From the NCBI GenBank assembly GCA_019637435.1, contig JAHBVO010000002.1, positions 434,001 to 498,000 on the forward strand: a DNA stretch of 64,000 nucleotides, written 5' to 3'. Shown here one piece after another: positions 1 through 9,337 of this stretch. Both the position numbers and the translations under genes were made by a program. This DNA is from Candidatus Obscuribacterales bacterium (GTDB lineage: Bacteria > Cyanobacteriota > Vampirovibrionia > Obscuribacterales > Obscuribacteraceae). Every line of letters starts with the position of its first letter. Within the stretch, counting starts at the first letter, position 1. Below the pieces are notes generated by a model. It did no database searches and was not told the DNA's origin. It worked only from the letters and a program-made list of their open reading frames with translations.

Positions 1-130
1 TCTTGTCGACCTTTTCCCAGGACTCTACAGGTTTGCACGAAGCTGGCGATGCTGATGTCACGCAAACGAAAAACAGAGCCGCGGTTAGTGCCGCAAACGC
101 CCGGATTGTTTTTTCTCTAGTTACCGCCAT
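1..130 (-). CDS. Secreted protein, N-terminal fragment (cut by window edge)
   Basis: Reading the minus strand from an ATG at 130 gives about 43 codons that stay open to the window edge. The product starts MAVTREKTIRAFAALTAALF, which is a basic start followed by a hydrophobic run and then CVTSASPAS before a Cys. This is a typical Sec signal peptide; the residues before that Cys do not fit a lipobox well. The start lies 16 bp after the stop of the upstream DUF4127 gene, so the two are probably co-transcribed. The rest of the gene is outside the window and no function can be given. Confidence 0.6.
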   Translation of the reverse strand, partial: MAVTREKTIRAFAALTAALFFVCVTSASPASCKPVESWEKVDK

Positions 131-146
131 GCGCTTAATGCCTGGT

Positions 147-1661
147 CTAACGGTCTTCGAAACACACTTCGAGTTCAAACGTACGTTTCCATGGGAAGCT
201 AACCCGCAGATTGCCTGGCTCGAACTTCATCGATTGCCCGATCTTTGCCAGATACGGACGAATCAATTGGGCAAGTTGGTCAATCGATGCATCTGCTGAT
301 AGTTGAGGACGCACTCGGGTTTGATACGCCCAGTCGTCAGCAAGTCTAGTGAACATACAGCGATTGAAGGCCTTGTCCGTAAGCTCATTGCGACGCTGAG
401 TCCTGATCGCAAACAACCTGGCCACACCCATACTCAGCGCTGAGCCAATGGTATTACCTGTGGTGTTCCATCCCGCGTAGCCTATGAGCTTGGCGATGAG
501 GTCAGGTCGTTGAATCAGTTCTTCTGAAAGCAAGGGATCGGAACCGTTGGCATAAGCGACATCGCAAAGGATGCAGGGAGTAGTTGCTTTTTCAAGGATA
601 GCAATTGTTTCCTTCACCTGCATTCTGGTGTCGATTTGGCGCAAATCGGGCTGACCAGGTAAGAGAATATGGTCGCCCTGCTGAACATCGGAACCGTGCA
701 TCACGATGGTGATATCGATGGTATTGCCGCCATTCGACGAGCCGTCGAATTCGTTGACGAATTCGATGCCTGCTGCCTCGACCTGGGATTTGAGCGTTTC
801 TCCGACGGTCTGACCTTCATACCGGCTGGGGCAGTTGGCTACTCCAGGCGGGCTGAATACCGGTTTTGCACGGATCTTCACGTTCATCGTTCTAAGCTGA
901 TCGTTCAACCAGGACGAGAGCAAGGTGTCGATAACCTCATCGGCACCGGGATAGGAAAAGACCTTTTTCGTCAGACCTTGTTGTTGAACTTTCTGCACGA
1001 GTTTCTCGCGTTCCAAAACATTCAAGCCTTGGTTGCCGGAATCGTCTACACTGACAATTAAGCGGTCGATCAACTTATCGCCCACCATGTCGACTATTTC
1101 CTGATTTATCTGAAAGTTTCTAAAGCGAAGCTTGAGGTAGTCGTCGCGAATTTCGAGCGGGATTCTTCTCTCATATGAATCAAGCAGACCCTGATTGACC
1201 TTATTCGTTTTCGACATGCGGTACAGGACACCGGACCATTCGAAGATCTCTTTGCCGTAGCGAGCCCAGTATTGTTTTTCTTCGGTGTTGTCGTAATTGT
1301 CCGAGATTCGCATGATGCTTGTCTGCGCGAATATCTTCGGTTTGTCTTTGCCGCTTGGGCGCCATTTCTTGAGGCTGCCCAGGCGCTTCGCAATGGTTTT
1401 TGCCGGATCGTCGCATCTGCGCGACGTAATCAGCCCACCGTACAGAATACTGTCCAGCCCTATGATTACGACGTCTAATTGGTTTCGCTCGAGGGTCGTA
1501 TTGATCCAACCGATCAGGGAGTCAATCTGGGCGGCGTGAAACAGTGAGCCCATTAACGACCGCGGAGGCGCAATAATCTCGATGCCCGCCGCATTGGCAA
1601 TCATGGACGGAAAAACGTAAGTTACTGGTCTGTCATCGAGAGGTATTAGTAGTGCTTTCAT
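147..1661 (-). CDS. DUF4127 family protein
   Basis: A 504-residue protein that I recognise as DUF4127. It opens with MKALLIPLDDRPVTYVFPSM, where the LDDRP motif near the N-terminus is the family hallmark. The LDSILYGGLITSRR segment near residue 70 matches the second conserved block. Full length is about the family norm of 500 residues. No signal peptide is visible. The biochemical role of the family is not established, so none is assigned. It lies between two genes for exported proteins on the same strand, with gaps of 43 bp upstream and 16 bp downstream, which suggests a three-gene unit. Confidence 0.85.
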   Translation of the reverse strand: MKALLIPLDDRPVTYVFPSMIANAAGIEIIAPPRSLMGSLFHAAQIDSLIGWINTTLERNQLDVVIIGLDSILYGGLITSRRCDDPAKTIAKRLGSLKKWRPSGKDKPKIFAQTSIMRISDNYDNTEEKQYWARYGKEIFEWSGVLYRMSKTNKVNQGLLDSYERRIPLEIRDDYLKLRFRNFQINQEIVDMVGDKLIDRLIVSVDDSGNQGLNVLEREKLVQKVQQQGLTKKVFSYPGADEVIDTLLSSWLNDQLRTMNVKIRAKPVFSPPGVANCPSRYEGQTVGETLKSQVEAAGIEFVNEFDGSSNGGNTIDITIVMHGSDVQQGDHILLPGQPDLRQIDTRMQVKETIAILEKATTPCILCDVAYANGSDPLLSEELIQRPDLIAKLIGYAGWNTTGNTIGSALSMGVARLFAIRTQRRNELTDKAFNRCMFTRLADDWAYQTRVRPQLSADASIDQLAQLIRPYLAKIGQSMKFEPGNLRVSFPWKRTFELEVCFEDR

Positions 1662-1704
1662 TCAGTTGATTCCGCTTGCCGCCAGGGTCTCCGTGCTCTC
1701 AAAT

Positions 1705-2490
1705 TTAAGGCTGTCCTGAACCGAGACTTGGTCCGCCCTGACGCATGATCATGGGCATAGCCGAGTCCGGTACGATGTTTACTCCGTGAATTTTGGTGTC
1801 CGCTGCTTGCGCCACCATTACGGCGTTCGCCGGTCCGGTTGCTGAGGCTGCCGCGCCGGACGATACTGTTTCCGCCAATTCCAGGTCGCTCATGTCGGGC
1901 TTGGACCACAGGGCCGCCTCAAAAAACAGGTATTGACCTATCAAATCGCCTTCGATGGGTGTTTCGATATATAGTTCGGCGACGCCGGATTCCGGTATCT
2001 TTGCTATAGATACGACTTTCCTGTCGGGACCCAGTCTGATGCTGTGCCCGACAATGGGCTTGGCGCCTTTGTCTTTGTCGGCCATCGCAATGGCGACCCA
2101 CATACCGGGCTTTCCTTTGACCGTGAAACGAGCGGGAGCGCCCAGTAGCATTCTCTCGGGCATAAACAGCCTGGCGCCGATCAAACGATCCTTGAGGCTG
2201 AGCTTGCCGAACGCCGAGGGTGGTCTCTGGGCGATGCTCCTCGGCGGCGAGTTTAAACTGATGCTGCCTAATTCAGACTCTGCTTCTTTTGCTGCGGAAT
2301 CTTCTTCTTCACTCCCAGCCATGCTAAAGGGGTTGGGGGTGGTTTTGATCATATTTGGCGGTCCGTAGTCGCATTCCTCGACGCTCCATCCGGGCATCGC
2401 GGTAAGCAGCATCGAAAGCGCCGCCAATGCCGTGCCCAGATATGTTTTTCTGGGGAGCCTTGTCAATGGATGGGGGAGGTTCTGAATCAC
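1705..2490 (-). CDS. Secreted hypothetical protein
   Basis: A 261-residue protein not recognised by family. The N-terminus has basic residues, then the hydrophobic stretch TYLGTALAALSMLLTAMPGW ending in an S-V-E site, so it is probably exported by Sec. The mature part is polar at first (runs of Glu, Ser and Pro) and then has a compact beta-rich segment with KGKPGMWVAIAMADKDKG. The start is a GTG with GAGG seven bases upstream. It is the first gene of the minus-strand cluster that continues into the DUF4127 gene. Confidence 0.6.
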   Translation of the reverse strand: MIQNLPHPLTRLPRKTYLGTALAALSMLLTAMPGWSVEECDYGPPNMIKTTPNPFSMAGSEEEDSAAKEAESELGSISLNSPPRSIAQRPPSAFGKLSLKDRLIGARLFMPERMLLGAPARFTVKGKPGMWVAIAMADKDKGAKPIVGHSIRLGPDRKVVSIAKIPESGVAELYIETPIEGDLIGQYLFFEAALWSKPDMSDLELAETVSSGAAASATGPANAVMVAQAADTKIHGVNIVPDSAMPMIMRQGGPSLGSGQP

Positions 2491-2585
2491 TGTCTGCCTC
2501 GTACACGTTCTGGGACTCAGGAGACCCGTGAGTGTATGCTAAAAGATAGGCTCAATACTACCACCAGCAATACCTACTTGAAACT

Positions 2586-2891
2586 TTGAAGTCCAGCGGT
2601 GACAAACCGAAAACATCATCCGTGCCACACGAGTGGCAGGGGGATCCGCTTGTAACGGCGGAAAAAATCTTCTCATGGGCAAAGGAGCAAATCCCTCTTG
2701 TTGATTGTTTTCTCGTTGCTATGAGCGTTCACGTCATTCTGCTTCCGATTATGTGGATTGCCGGTTGGGCTTTACCGTGGCCGAAACCACCCGTTATCAC
2801 GACAATTATCGAGTATGACTTGCGCAACTGGCCAAAAGTTGCCAAGCCCAAGGATGTTGTTCAAATTGTCGATCCTGATTTAAACCCATAA
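2586..2891 (+). CDS. Small single-pass membrane protein, weakly TonB-like
   Basis: About 101 residues with one strong transmembrane segment (roughly residues 40-66, containing FLVAMSVHVILLPIMWIAG). It is followed by a proline-rich PWPKPP stretch and a hydrophilic C-terminus. The order of a Ser/His inside the membrane helix and then a Pro-rich linker recalls the N-terminus of TonB. The protein ends too early to hold a TonB C-terminal domain, so this is only a resemblance. The start is uncertain: the TTG at 2586 has no clear ribosome site. It is divergent from the minus-strand cluster and 345 bp before recJ. Confidence 0.45.
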   Translation: MKSSGDKPKTSSVPHEWQGDPLVTAEKIFSWAKEQIPLVDCFLVAMSVHVILLPIMWIAGWALPWPKPPVITTIIEYDLRNWPKVAKPKDVVQIVDPDLNP

Positions 2892-3115
2892 TCAGGTCGA
2901 AACCCGTAAGCGGGAGTTGACGTATATGTGATCGCTATCGAGCGGTTTAAGCAAAATTTTTGCCTTCAGAATTGAACTTTTTTGCGCTTTGATACGTATA
3001 TCTGTATAGGTGGGTCTTGTCGCCACTTGATCGCTCTTGTGTATATAGGAGTGATCGCTTTTGTATGTCCACGAGAGTGGCTCTGGTAGCCATTCTTCAG
3101 AATACCTGTTCTAGT

Positions 3116-3138
3116 AAGCTTGTTATATAAGCAAGCTT
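3116..3138 (+). promoter_or_regulatory. Hairpin in the leader of recJ
   Basis: Two perfect 7-base arms, AAGCTTG and CAAGCTT, enclose a 9-base AT-rich loop and are followed by TGTTT. They sit about 100 bases before the recJ start in a 344-bp gap (2892-3235). The gap also has repeated GATCGCT words near 2931, 3029 and 3052. The hairpin could be a weak terminator after the small membrane gene or a leader element of recJ. I see no gene in the gap. Confidence 0.3.
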
Positions 3139-3235
3139 TGTTTCGCCCCTATATCTATGTGAGTGGTGCTCGAATATACGAGCGATCGAATCGCGATTTG
3201 CACCTGACCAAACGTTTCTCCGGAGGCACGTACTG

Positions 3236-5959
3236 ATGTCTAATCCATCAGCAAGCGACATTCTCAATATGAACATCCGCGCGTTGCCGGATTCGAAGGT
3301 TTGGATTTTTCCGGACCAGCCGGAGGTGCCGAAGGACTTGATCGATGTCGCGCTCGGCTCGCCGGTGATTGCGGCGTTATTGATGAGGCGGGGCATGAAA
3401 ACGGCCGAGCATGCCCGTCAATTTCTGGATGAGTCAAGTTACGTGCCGACGCCCCCGTCTGAACTTCCCGATGTAGACAAAGCAGTGGCGCGCATTCGCA
3501 AAGCTATCGACGAAAAACAACACATCACTATATATGGTGACTATGACGTTGACGGAGTGACAGGAACATCAGTGCTTTTGACAGTTCTGAAAGAACTGGG
3601 CGCTGACGTCGATTACTACATTCCAAATCGAGTAAGCGAGGGCTACGGACTCAATCTGAAGGCAATCAGCATTCTTGCCAGCAAAAAGAAGACCCGACTG
3701 ATTATCACCTGTGACTGTGGTGTATCTAATTTCGCGGAAATCGGCTTTGCGCGCTCACTCTCTGTCGATACTCTTGTTCTTGACCATCATACGATGCCGG
3801 AAGTTCTTCCACCAGCAGTGGCGGTGGTGCATCCTAAGTTGTTGAATGAAGAGCATCCGCTATATCATCTGCCGGGTGTCGGGGTTGCTTACAAAGTTTG
3901 CGAAGCTTTGTTGAATGAGATGGGTAAGCCGGAAAAGGCTGATGAACTCCTCGACTATGTGACCATGGGAATGATCGCGGATTTGGTTCCACTAATAAGA
4001 GAGAATCGTTATCTGGTCAAAATTGGTTTGGAGAAATTGGTAAAGACCAATCGAATCGGTTTAAAAGCATTGTTGGCTCAGGTCAATGGTCAAAGCGATA
4101 CTGATCTTGTGGGCTTTGGTATGGCTCCTCGCATCAACGCTGCAGGCCGGTTGTCCGATGCCAGTAAGGCTGTGGAACTACTCACCACTGACGATACCAC
4201 TGTTGCTGAGAACATCGCGCATGAGTTGCATACTGAAAATCTTCGCCGCCAGGAGATGTGCGAACAAATTTTCATGCAAGCCGACCTGCGTGTTCAAAAA
4301 CAGCTCCAGGGCAATGGCTGGCACGACCAGAAGTGCATCGCAATCTACGATCGCGATTGGCATCATGGGGTTGTCGGAATTGTCGCTTCGAGGCTGGTTG
4401 AAAAATATCACCGTCCTGTCTTCATCGGGCAGCACGATGTAGAGGAAAATGTCGTACGAGGTTCCGCTCGCGGAGTCGAGCAAATAGACCTCTATCAGGT
4501 GCTCAAAGCCAATGAGCACTTGCTGAACCGTTGGGGTGGTCACAAGATGGCCGCAGGCTTCTCTGTAGAGTTCGGCAAAGCGGAAGAACTTTGTCGAGCG
4601 CTGATTTCAACTTGTAATCGCATGATGAGCGAGCAGCCTCTAGCTGGAATCGTTGAAGTGGACCTGCATGTAGAGCAGACTTCTGTCGATCTGGACCTCG
4701 CTAAGCAATTGAGAGTACTTGCTCCGTTCGGAATGTCGAACCGCAAGCCGCGCTTTTGCATGAAAGGTCTGATGACACATGAAGTTCGGACGCTCGGCAA
4801 AGAAGGTAAACATCACAAGCTGATGTTGAAAGGAGAAAAGGGCGAGCTTTTCGAGTGTGTTATGTGGAACAGTCAGGGGCGCGTGCCAAACGAGGGACGC
4901 CCGGTCGACCTTGTTTTCACGGCTGACGTCAATACTTTCAACGGTCGGGAACGTCTGCAGTTAGTGGTTAATGACTGGCGCGATCTGCATGTCGGTGACG
5001 AAGTGACCAGCTATGAGCAAGTCAAGGACGCCTTAAATGCGGCACTAGCTAAGCAGAATGCAGCTAGTCTCAGTGATACTGCAGGTGGTGCGGCGGTTGC
5101 CGCGCCGGTCGCCTCGACGCCTGTTGTGGATGCCGGAAGCGTAAGTCCGGCTGCGGTCCTCGATAGCATGGCGAAGGCGGTGGAGAATATTGCAAAGCCT
5201 ATGCGCGACTCCCTGACTACGCACGTTTCCTCGGTGAAGTTCAGCTGGAGTGATTTGCGCGCTAACGAGCAAGCGCTAGATCTGTTGAAACGAGGCAAAG
5301 CAAAATTCGGACCGCAGATGATGGTATTCGGTGAGACCTGCGCGGCAATGCCCGGCGTTCTTGTAGACCGTACGGGTGTGACGAAGGCTCCGCATTTGAT
5401 GATCTGGCAGTTTCCGCCGACACAAGAGGTTTTTCAACAGCTGCTGCAGTCGTCCGGATGTGAAAAGTTGTACTTCATAGGCGCCGGTTCGACCGAGACC
5501 GATGAGCCTGCGGCGTATCTCAAACGCCTTTATGGTCTGGTTCGCTACGCCGTCAATCAGAAAGAAGGAAAAGTCGAAGCGGACAAGCTCGCTGCCCTGA
5601 TGGGTGGTACGAAAATGACACTCGCTCTCGCGCTTGGCGTGCTCAAAGGCGTACACCTGATAGATTGGTTTACAGAAGAGGGAGTTATTCATCTCGACTA
5701 TCTCGGGCATACCGAAGGCGCTTTCGAAGAGACGCCCGAGTATCAGCAGTTGGCTCAAAACCTCGACGAGATTAAGGCTTTCCGGCGTTGGTGTGCGGAA
5801 ACGCCTTTGAAGGAGATACAATTGTCGCTTATCCGTAATAGCGTCCCCATGACTCGGGAGACCGACGAGGAGCCATTGGGCTCTGAGGAAGGAATAGACG
5901 ACGATTATGACAACTCAGATGGACAAACAACCGAAAACGGAATTGGAACTTCCTCTTAG
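3236..5959 (+). CDS. recJ: Single-stranded-DNA-specific exonuclease RecJ
   Basis: RecJ degrades single-stranded DNA 5' to 3' in recombination and mismatch repair. The DHH-family motifs are all visible: DYDVDG at residues 102-107, the TCDCGVSN block near 158-165 and DHH at 183-185. Further on come RINAAGRL, VVGIVASRL and the DHHA1-type GGHKMAAGFSV. An OB-fold region follows. At 907 residues it is longer than the 570-residue E. coli enzyme. The extra C-terminal part of about 300 residues resembles the extended RecJ of cyanobacteria and Firmicutes and ends in an acidic tail. The start ATG at 3236 has CCGGAGG ten bases upstream. It overlaps apt by 53 bp, so the pair is co-transcribed. Confidence 0.95.
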   Translation: MSNPSASDILNMNIRALPDSKVWIFPDQPEVPKDLIDVALGSPVIAALLMRRGMKTAEHARQFLDESSYVPTPPSELPDVDKAVARIRKAIDEKQHITIYGDYDVDGVTGTSVLLTVLKELGADVDYYIPNRVSEGYGLNLKAISILASKKKTRLIITCDCGVSNFAEIGFARSLSVDTLVLDHHTMPEVLPPAVAVVHPKLLNEEHPLYHLPGVGVAYKVCEALLNEMGKPEKADELLDYVTMGMIADLVPLIRENRYLVKIGLEKLVKTNRIGLKALLAQVNGQSDTDLVGFGMAPRINAAGRLSDASKAVELLTTDDTTVAENIAHELHTENLRRQEMCEQIFMQADLRVQKQLQGNGWHDQKCIAIYDRDWHHGVVGIVASRLVEKYHRPVFIGQHDVEENVVRGSARGVEQIDLYQVLKANEHLLNRWGGHKMAAGFSVEFGKAEELCRALISTCNRMMSEQPLAGIVEVDLHVEQTSVDLDLAKQLRVLAPFGMSNRKPRFCMKGLMTHEVRTLGKEGKHHKLMLKGEKGELFECVMWNSQGRVPNEGRPVDLVFTADVNTFNGRERLQLVVNDWRDLHVGDEVTSYEQVKDALNAALAKQNAASLSDTAGGAAVAAPVASTPVVDAGSVSPAAVLDSMAKAVENIAKPMRDSLTTHVSSVKFSWSDLRANEQALDLLKRGKAKFGPQMMVFGETCAAMPGVLVDRTGVTKAPHLMIWQFPPTQEVFQQLLQSSGCEKLYFIGAGSTETDEPAAYLKRLYGLVRYAVNQKEGKVEADKLAALMGGTKMTLALALGVLKGVHLIDWFTEEGVIHLDYLGHTEGAFEETPEYQQLAQNLDEIKAFRRWCAETPLKEIQLSLIRNSVPMTRETDEEPLGSEEGIDDDYDNSDGQTTENGIGTSS

Positions 5960-6491
5960 CAAAGAGAAAGAAGATTGGCTTAAGAGCACGATTCGCGACA
6001 TTCCCGATTTCCCGAAACCAGGAATTATCTTTAAAGACGTCACGACGTTGATGAAACACGGCGAAGCTTTCCACTTCACCCTACATGCGCTCGCCCAGCG
6101 CGTAGCTAAGCTCAATGCCGATGTGCTCGTCGGTATCGAAGCGCGTGGTTTCATGCTGGCTCCAGCAATCGCGGACATTCTCGGAAAAGGTTTTGTACCG
6201 ATTAGAAAACCAGGCAAGCTGCCTTACAAGGTAGAGCGTGTTGATTATGCTCTGGAATATGGAACTGACACAATCGAGATTCACATTGATGCGATTGAGA
6301 AAGGACAGCGCGTCGTGCTTATCGACGACCTTCTAGCTACCGGCGGCACCGCGCAAGCCGCAGAGAAACTGATCGAGAAAGTCGGTGGTGAGCTCGTCGG
6401 TGTTGGTTTCGTGATTGAACTGGGGTTCCTCGACGGTCGTTCGAAGCTGTCGAAGAGCGCCGATATATTCTCGTTGATAAACTACACCTAG
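5907..6491 (+). CDS. apt: Adenine phosphoribosyltransferase
   Basis: Apt salvages adenine to AMP using PRPP. The 194-residue product has the PRPP-binding motif VVLIDDLLATGGTAQAA around residues 135-151. It also has the family block GIEARGFMLAPAIA and the typical opening IRDIPDFPKPGIIFKDVTTL. About 25 extra residues precede that conserved N-terminus. The start lies inside recJ (53-bp overlap), so a later start at the in-frame ATG four codons on is also possible. The gene ends 20 bases before a degenerate first unit of a 39-bp tandem array. Confidence 0.95.
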   Translation: MTTQMDKQPKTELELPLSKEKEDWLKSTIRDIPDFPKPGIIFKDVTTLMKHGEAFHFTLHALAQRVAKLNADVLVGIEARGFMLAPAIADILGKGFVPIRKPGKLPYKVERVDYALEYGTDTIEIHIDAIEKGQRVVLIDDLLATGGTAQAAEKLIEKVGGELVGVGFVIELGFLDGRSKLSKSADIFSLINYT

Positions 6492-6511
6492 AGTCGGGTT
6501 TCGATCCAAGC

Positions 6512-6958
6512 GATCCGACGAAAAATCTTCTTCCGGAACTGTCGCAAGATTTTCCGCTGAAAATCTTTAAGCCGAACTGGTCCGAAGAATTTCCGCTGAA
6601 AATCTTTAAGTCCGACTGGTCCGAAGATTTTCCGCTGAAAATCTTTAAGCCGAACTGGTCCGAAGAATTTCCGCTGAAAATCTTTAAGCCGAACTGGTCC
6701 GAAGAATTTCCGCTGAAAATCTTTAAGCCGAACTGGTCCGAAGAATTTCTGCTGAAAATCTTTAAGCCAAACTGGCCCGAAGATTTTCCGCTGAAAATCT
6801 TTAAGCCAAACTGGTCCGAAGATTTTCCGCTGAAAATCTTTAAGTCGAACTGGTTCGAAGATTTTCCGCTGAAAATCTTTAAGTCGAACTGGTCCGAAGA
6901 TTTTCCGCTGAAAATCTTTAAGCCGAACTGGTCCGAAGAATTTCCGCTGAAAATCTTT
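6512..6958. repeat. Tandem array of 39-bp repeats (ten full units plus edges)
   Basis: Ten consecutive 39-bp units run from 6551 to 6940, each starting TTTCCGCTGAAAATCTTTAA. An 18-bp partial unit follows (6941-6958) and a clearly degenerate unit precedes (6512-6550). There is not one insertion or deletion among the units. They differ by a few substitutions, such as CCG/CCA/TCG and GAA/GAT. The array fills the gap between the convergent apt and TPR genes. Because 39 is a multiple of three, the plus-strand frame reading FPLKIFKPNWSEE per unit stays open from about 6417 to the TAA at 7021-7023, but it has no ATG, GTG or TTG start. Two minus-strand frames are also open through the units. Confidence 0.95.
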
Positions 6959-6967
6959 AACCGCCCA

Positions 6968-8065
6968 CTAAGGACTCGAATAGCTACTCGTGGTCATCGT
7001 TGGAGCTTCGTACCTGAAGATTAACTGAGATGGATTGGCATCGTGGTCGTGGCTTTCGTCCTTACAGTCTTCATCACAGCTAACAGGGTGAGCAAGTGCG
7101 AAATCGTGGTCATCATCGCAGTTTAGTTGCGTGCAGAAAAACCTGTGATCTTCATCTTTGCACTTGAGCGCGTCTTTGCATCCGTCGCTGCACTTATGCT
7201 TGTCCTTGCAATCTTTATGCTCGGCGCATTTGTGACCGCACTTCGAGAATTGGCACCAGTTGTGCCGGGAATACGTGTTTATTGCTGCAAACTGTCTGCC
7301 GAGAACGTCCGAGGGAGCTACCTCATAGCCCTGGTAGTCAGCTAGCCATGGGTAGAACTGCTGAATAGCTGGTTGATTCGAAGCGTTTACTTCCTTAAGA
7401 AGGTGCGGAATCGAGACGATTTCCGAGTGCTGGCAAATGCGCCCTTCGTTGCATGACTGTTGGTTCGCTAACTCTTCGGCTCGAAGATACATGCGCTCCG
7501 CTTTGTCGTGACGACCCATTCGGTCATACAGGCAGGCGAGAATCGTGTAGCTTGACGGCAATTTACGGTCGTAGAGTCTGTTTTCCAGACTGGTTGCTGC
7601 TTTGTAGTATGACTCAGCCGAGCGCCAGTTGCGCTCTGCCTCCTTCCTTTCGGCTGCTGCGAGTAATCGAGGATGAGTATTCAAAACAAAGCTCACCATA
7701 CGGTCGCGGGAGAAGGAGGCTTTCTCGAACTTGGCAATGGGATTGAAAAACTTGTTCAGGCAGCGCCATTCGCCTGCGTGCTCCATACAAGCGGTGTAGA
7801 GCCCGAAATAGATCATGGCTGGAAGCGGCAGAAGAAGTGCCAAACGCCTGATGCACCTGGCTTTGCGTTGAGGGAAGACTGCCTGCGATACAGCGAAACC
7901 GTTCGGTTTCACAAGCGAAACCAGCGCCAGAAGTCCATAGAAGCCTGCCGCAATCAAGCTGAATACTGGAATTGCTCGCATGTGGGGGTTGTCCCGCAAC
8001 ATCCAGGCGAATGCAAGCAGCGCCCCGATGAAGTACAGTGCGTTGAATAATTTCCGCGTGCCCAT
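6968..8065 (-). CDS. Membrane protein with TPR segment and Cys/His-rich tail
   Basis: A 365-residue protein of unknown function. Three hydrophobic segments lie in the first 115 residues (around 7-22, 32-52 and 72-90). They are followed by a short tetratricopeptide-like region (AESYYKAATSLENRLYD, then ACLYDRMGRHDKAERMYLRA). From about residue 270 the chain becomes rich in Cys, His, Asp and Lys, with repeated C-x3-C and C-x4-H spacings such as CGHKCAEHKDC. That suggests metal binding, but no known domain is recognised. The start is supported by GGAGG seven to eight bases upstream. It converges on apt across the 39-bp array. Confidence 0.65.
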   Translation of the reverse strand: MGTRKLFNALYFIGALLAFAWMLRDNPHMRAIPVFSLIAAGFYGLLALVSLVKPNGFAVSQAVFPQRKARCIRRLALLLPLPAMIYFGLYTACMEHAGEWRCLNKFFNPIAKFEKASFSRDRMVSFVLNTHPRLLAAAERKEAERNWRSAESYYKAATSLENRLYDRKLPSSYTILACLYDRMGRHDKAERMYLRAEELANQQSCNEGRICQHSEIVSIPHLLKEVNASNQPAIQQFYPWLADYQGYEVAPSDVLGRQFAAINTYSRHNWCQFSKCGHKCAEHKDCKDKHKCSDGCKDALKCKDEDHRFFCTQLNCDDDHDFALAHPVSCDEDCKDESHDHDANPSQLIFRYEAPTMTTSSYSSP

Positions 8066-8360
8066 GCCGCGCCCCTCCGAAAGCTTTTAGGGATCATACC
8101 CAGGTATCTCCGGCAGATATCTAAAAGGCTGGGCATTCTAATAAAACACTGTTCGGCGACGCCGACGTTTTAAAATCAGTGCCTCCTAATTGTTCGAATG
8201 CCATCTGTAGAAGAACTCGCGGTTCTCTTACAGCCAGGTGTAGGAAAACCGCATTTTCTTTATCCCCATGCGACTTTCTGTAAACGGTGTTCGTTTAACA
8301 GGCGCCGGACAGAGGCATTATTAATGTATCTGCTCTCATCGCGGATCTGAGGAGATAGGC

Positions 8361-9206
8361 ATGGAACTAGACGCAGTCACCTATCCGGGAACCTTTTCAA
8401 TCAGCAAACGGCCCACGCTCAAGCAGCGCTTGCGCGAGTCGCGGCCGTTGGTGGTTTTCTTTGCCGCATTTTTTATAGTAGGGTTTGCGCTACCTTCGAT
8501 GACATCGTTTTTCGCGATGCCGCTCTGGCTCTTGACCGGCAATTTTTTTGCGTATACGTTCGCCATGTTTGCGATTGGCGTCGGTCTCACAGTCGGAGTA
8601 ATTTTTACTGTAAGGGCTATTTCGCGGCGTACTTTCGGTACAGAGGCTAGACGAATAGAGGCGCTTGAGCAGCGCCTGTCTACAGGCTCTCCCGACGTGC
8701 TCGCAGATCTGGATGCGCTGATCTCTGCAAATTTGAGAGCCGGCCGGGCGGCAGTAGCGGAATTCTATAGCCGGCAGATTCTGACCATATGCGAGCGCGA
8801 CCGTAATGAAGAAATCCGTCCGGAGATAATGTTATCGACGCCATGCTGGGTTTCTACACCGGAGTATCACCAGTCCGTAAACTACTGGATGGTGTGGTTG
8901 TACGAGTCGCGAGGTCTGCTGTGCATGTCCAAGCACCACCTCGAGTACGAGAGCAGTAGAATCGCTTTTCGCGTTGATCTTAAAGACATCGTGGATATAA
9001 GTATTGAACGACATCCCTGGTGGTTGAAACCTTATCCGCTGCACTTTATTCGAATCACTTTTCGAGAACCTGATTTCGGCAGCGTCATCAGTTTGAACGT
9101 GTCACCATATACGATGCAAACCGACACGGTTATGGACATCAATAAGCAAGTCAAAGACTGGTATTCGAAATTGACTAAACAGCTTGGAGCCGTTGAACAG
9201 GTCTGA
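8361..9206 (+). CDS. Hypothetical membrane protein with PH-like C-terminal domain
   Basis: A 281-residue protein with two transmembrane segments near residues 30-50 and 62-85. A helical stretch follows (residues 95-150). The C-terminal half alternates beta strands (LLCMSKHHLEYESSRIAFRV, then DIVDISIERHPW and FIRITF) and ends in a helix. This strand-strand-helix order resembles bacterial PH or GRAM domains, which is inference only. GGAG stands eight bases before the ATG. It stands alone: the gene before it is divergent across a 295-bp gap where I found nothing else, and the next gene starts 405 bp later. Confidence 0.55.
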   Translation: MELDAVTYPGTFSISKRPTLKQRLRESRPLVVFFAAFFIVGFALPSMTSFFAMPLWLLTGNFFAYTFAMFAIGVGLTVGVIFTVRAISRRTFGTEARRIEALEQRLSTGSPDVLADLDALISANLRAGRAAVAEFYSRQILTICERDRNEEIRPEIMLSTPCWVSTPEYHQSVNYWMVWLYESRGLLCMSKHHLEYESSRIAFRVDLKDIVDISIERHPWWLKPYPLHFIRITFREPDFGSVISLNVSPYTMQTDTVMDINKQVKDWYSKLTKQLGAVEQV

Positions 9207-9337
9207 GCTAAACACACGCACTCGCAATGTGTTCGAATTCGGAATGCCTGTTGATGATTCGGACGCGTTCTACTAGTTGTGACTCGCCTCTCTTTAGACT
9301 TCGCACATGCGAGAGTCCCAAACTTTGGCATGTCGCC

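Noticed and set aside
6512..6958. CRISPR array
   Set aside because: The units are contiguous, with no unique spacers between them, and no cas gene is nearby.
6417..7023. Plus-strand open frame through the 39-bp array reading FPLKIFKPNWSEE per unit
   Set aside because: It has no ATG, GTG or TTG in frame and no ribosome site, so it is reported as a repeat with an open frame and not as a gene.
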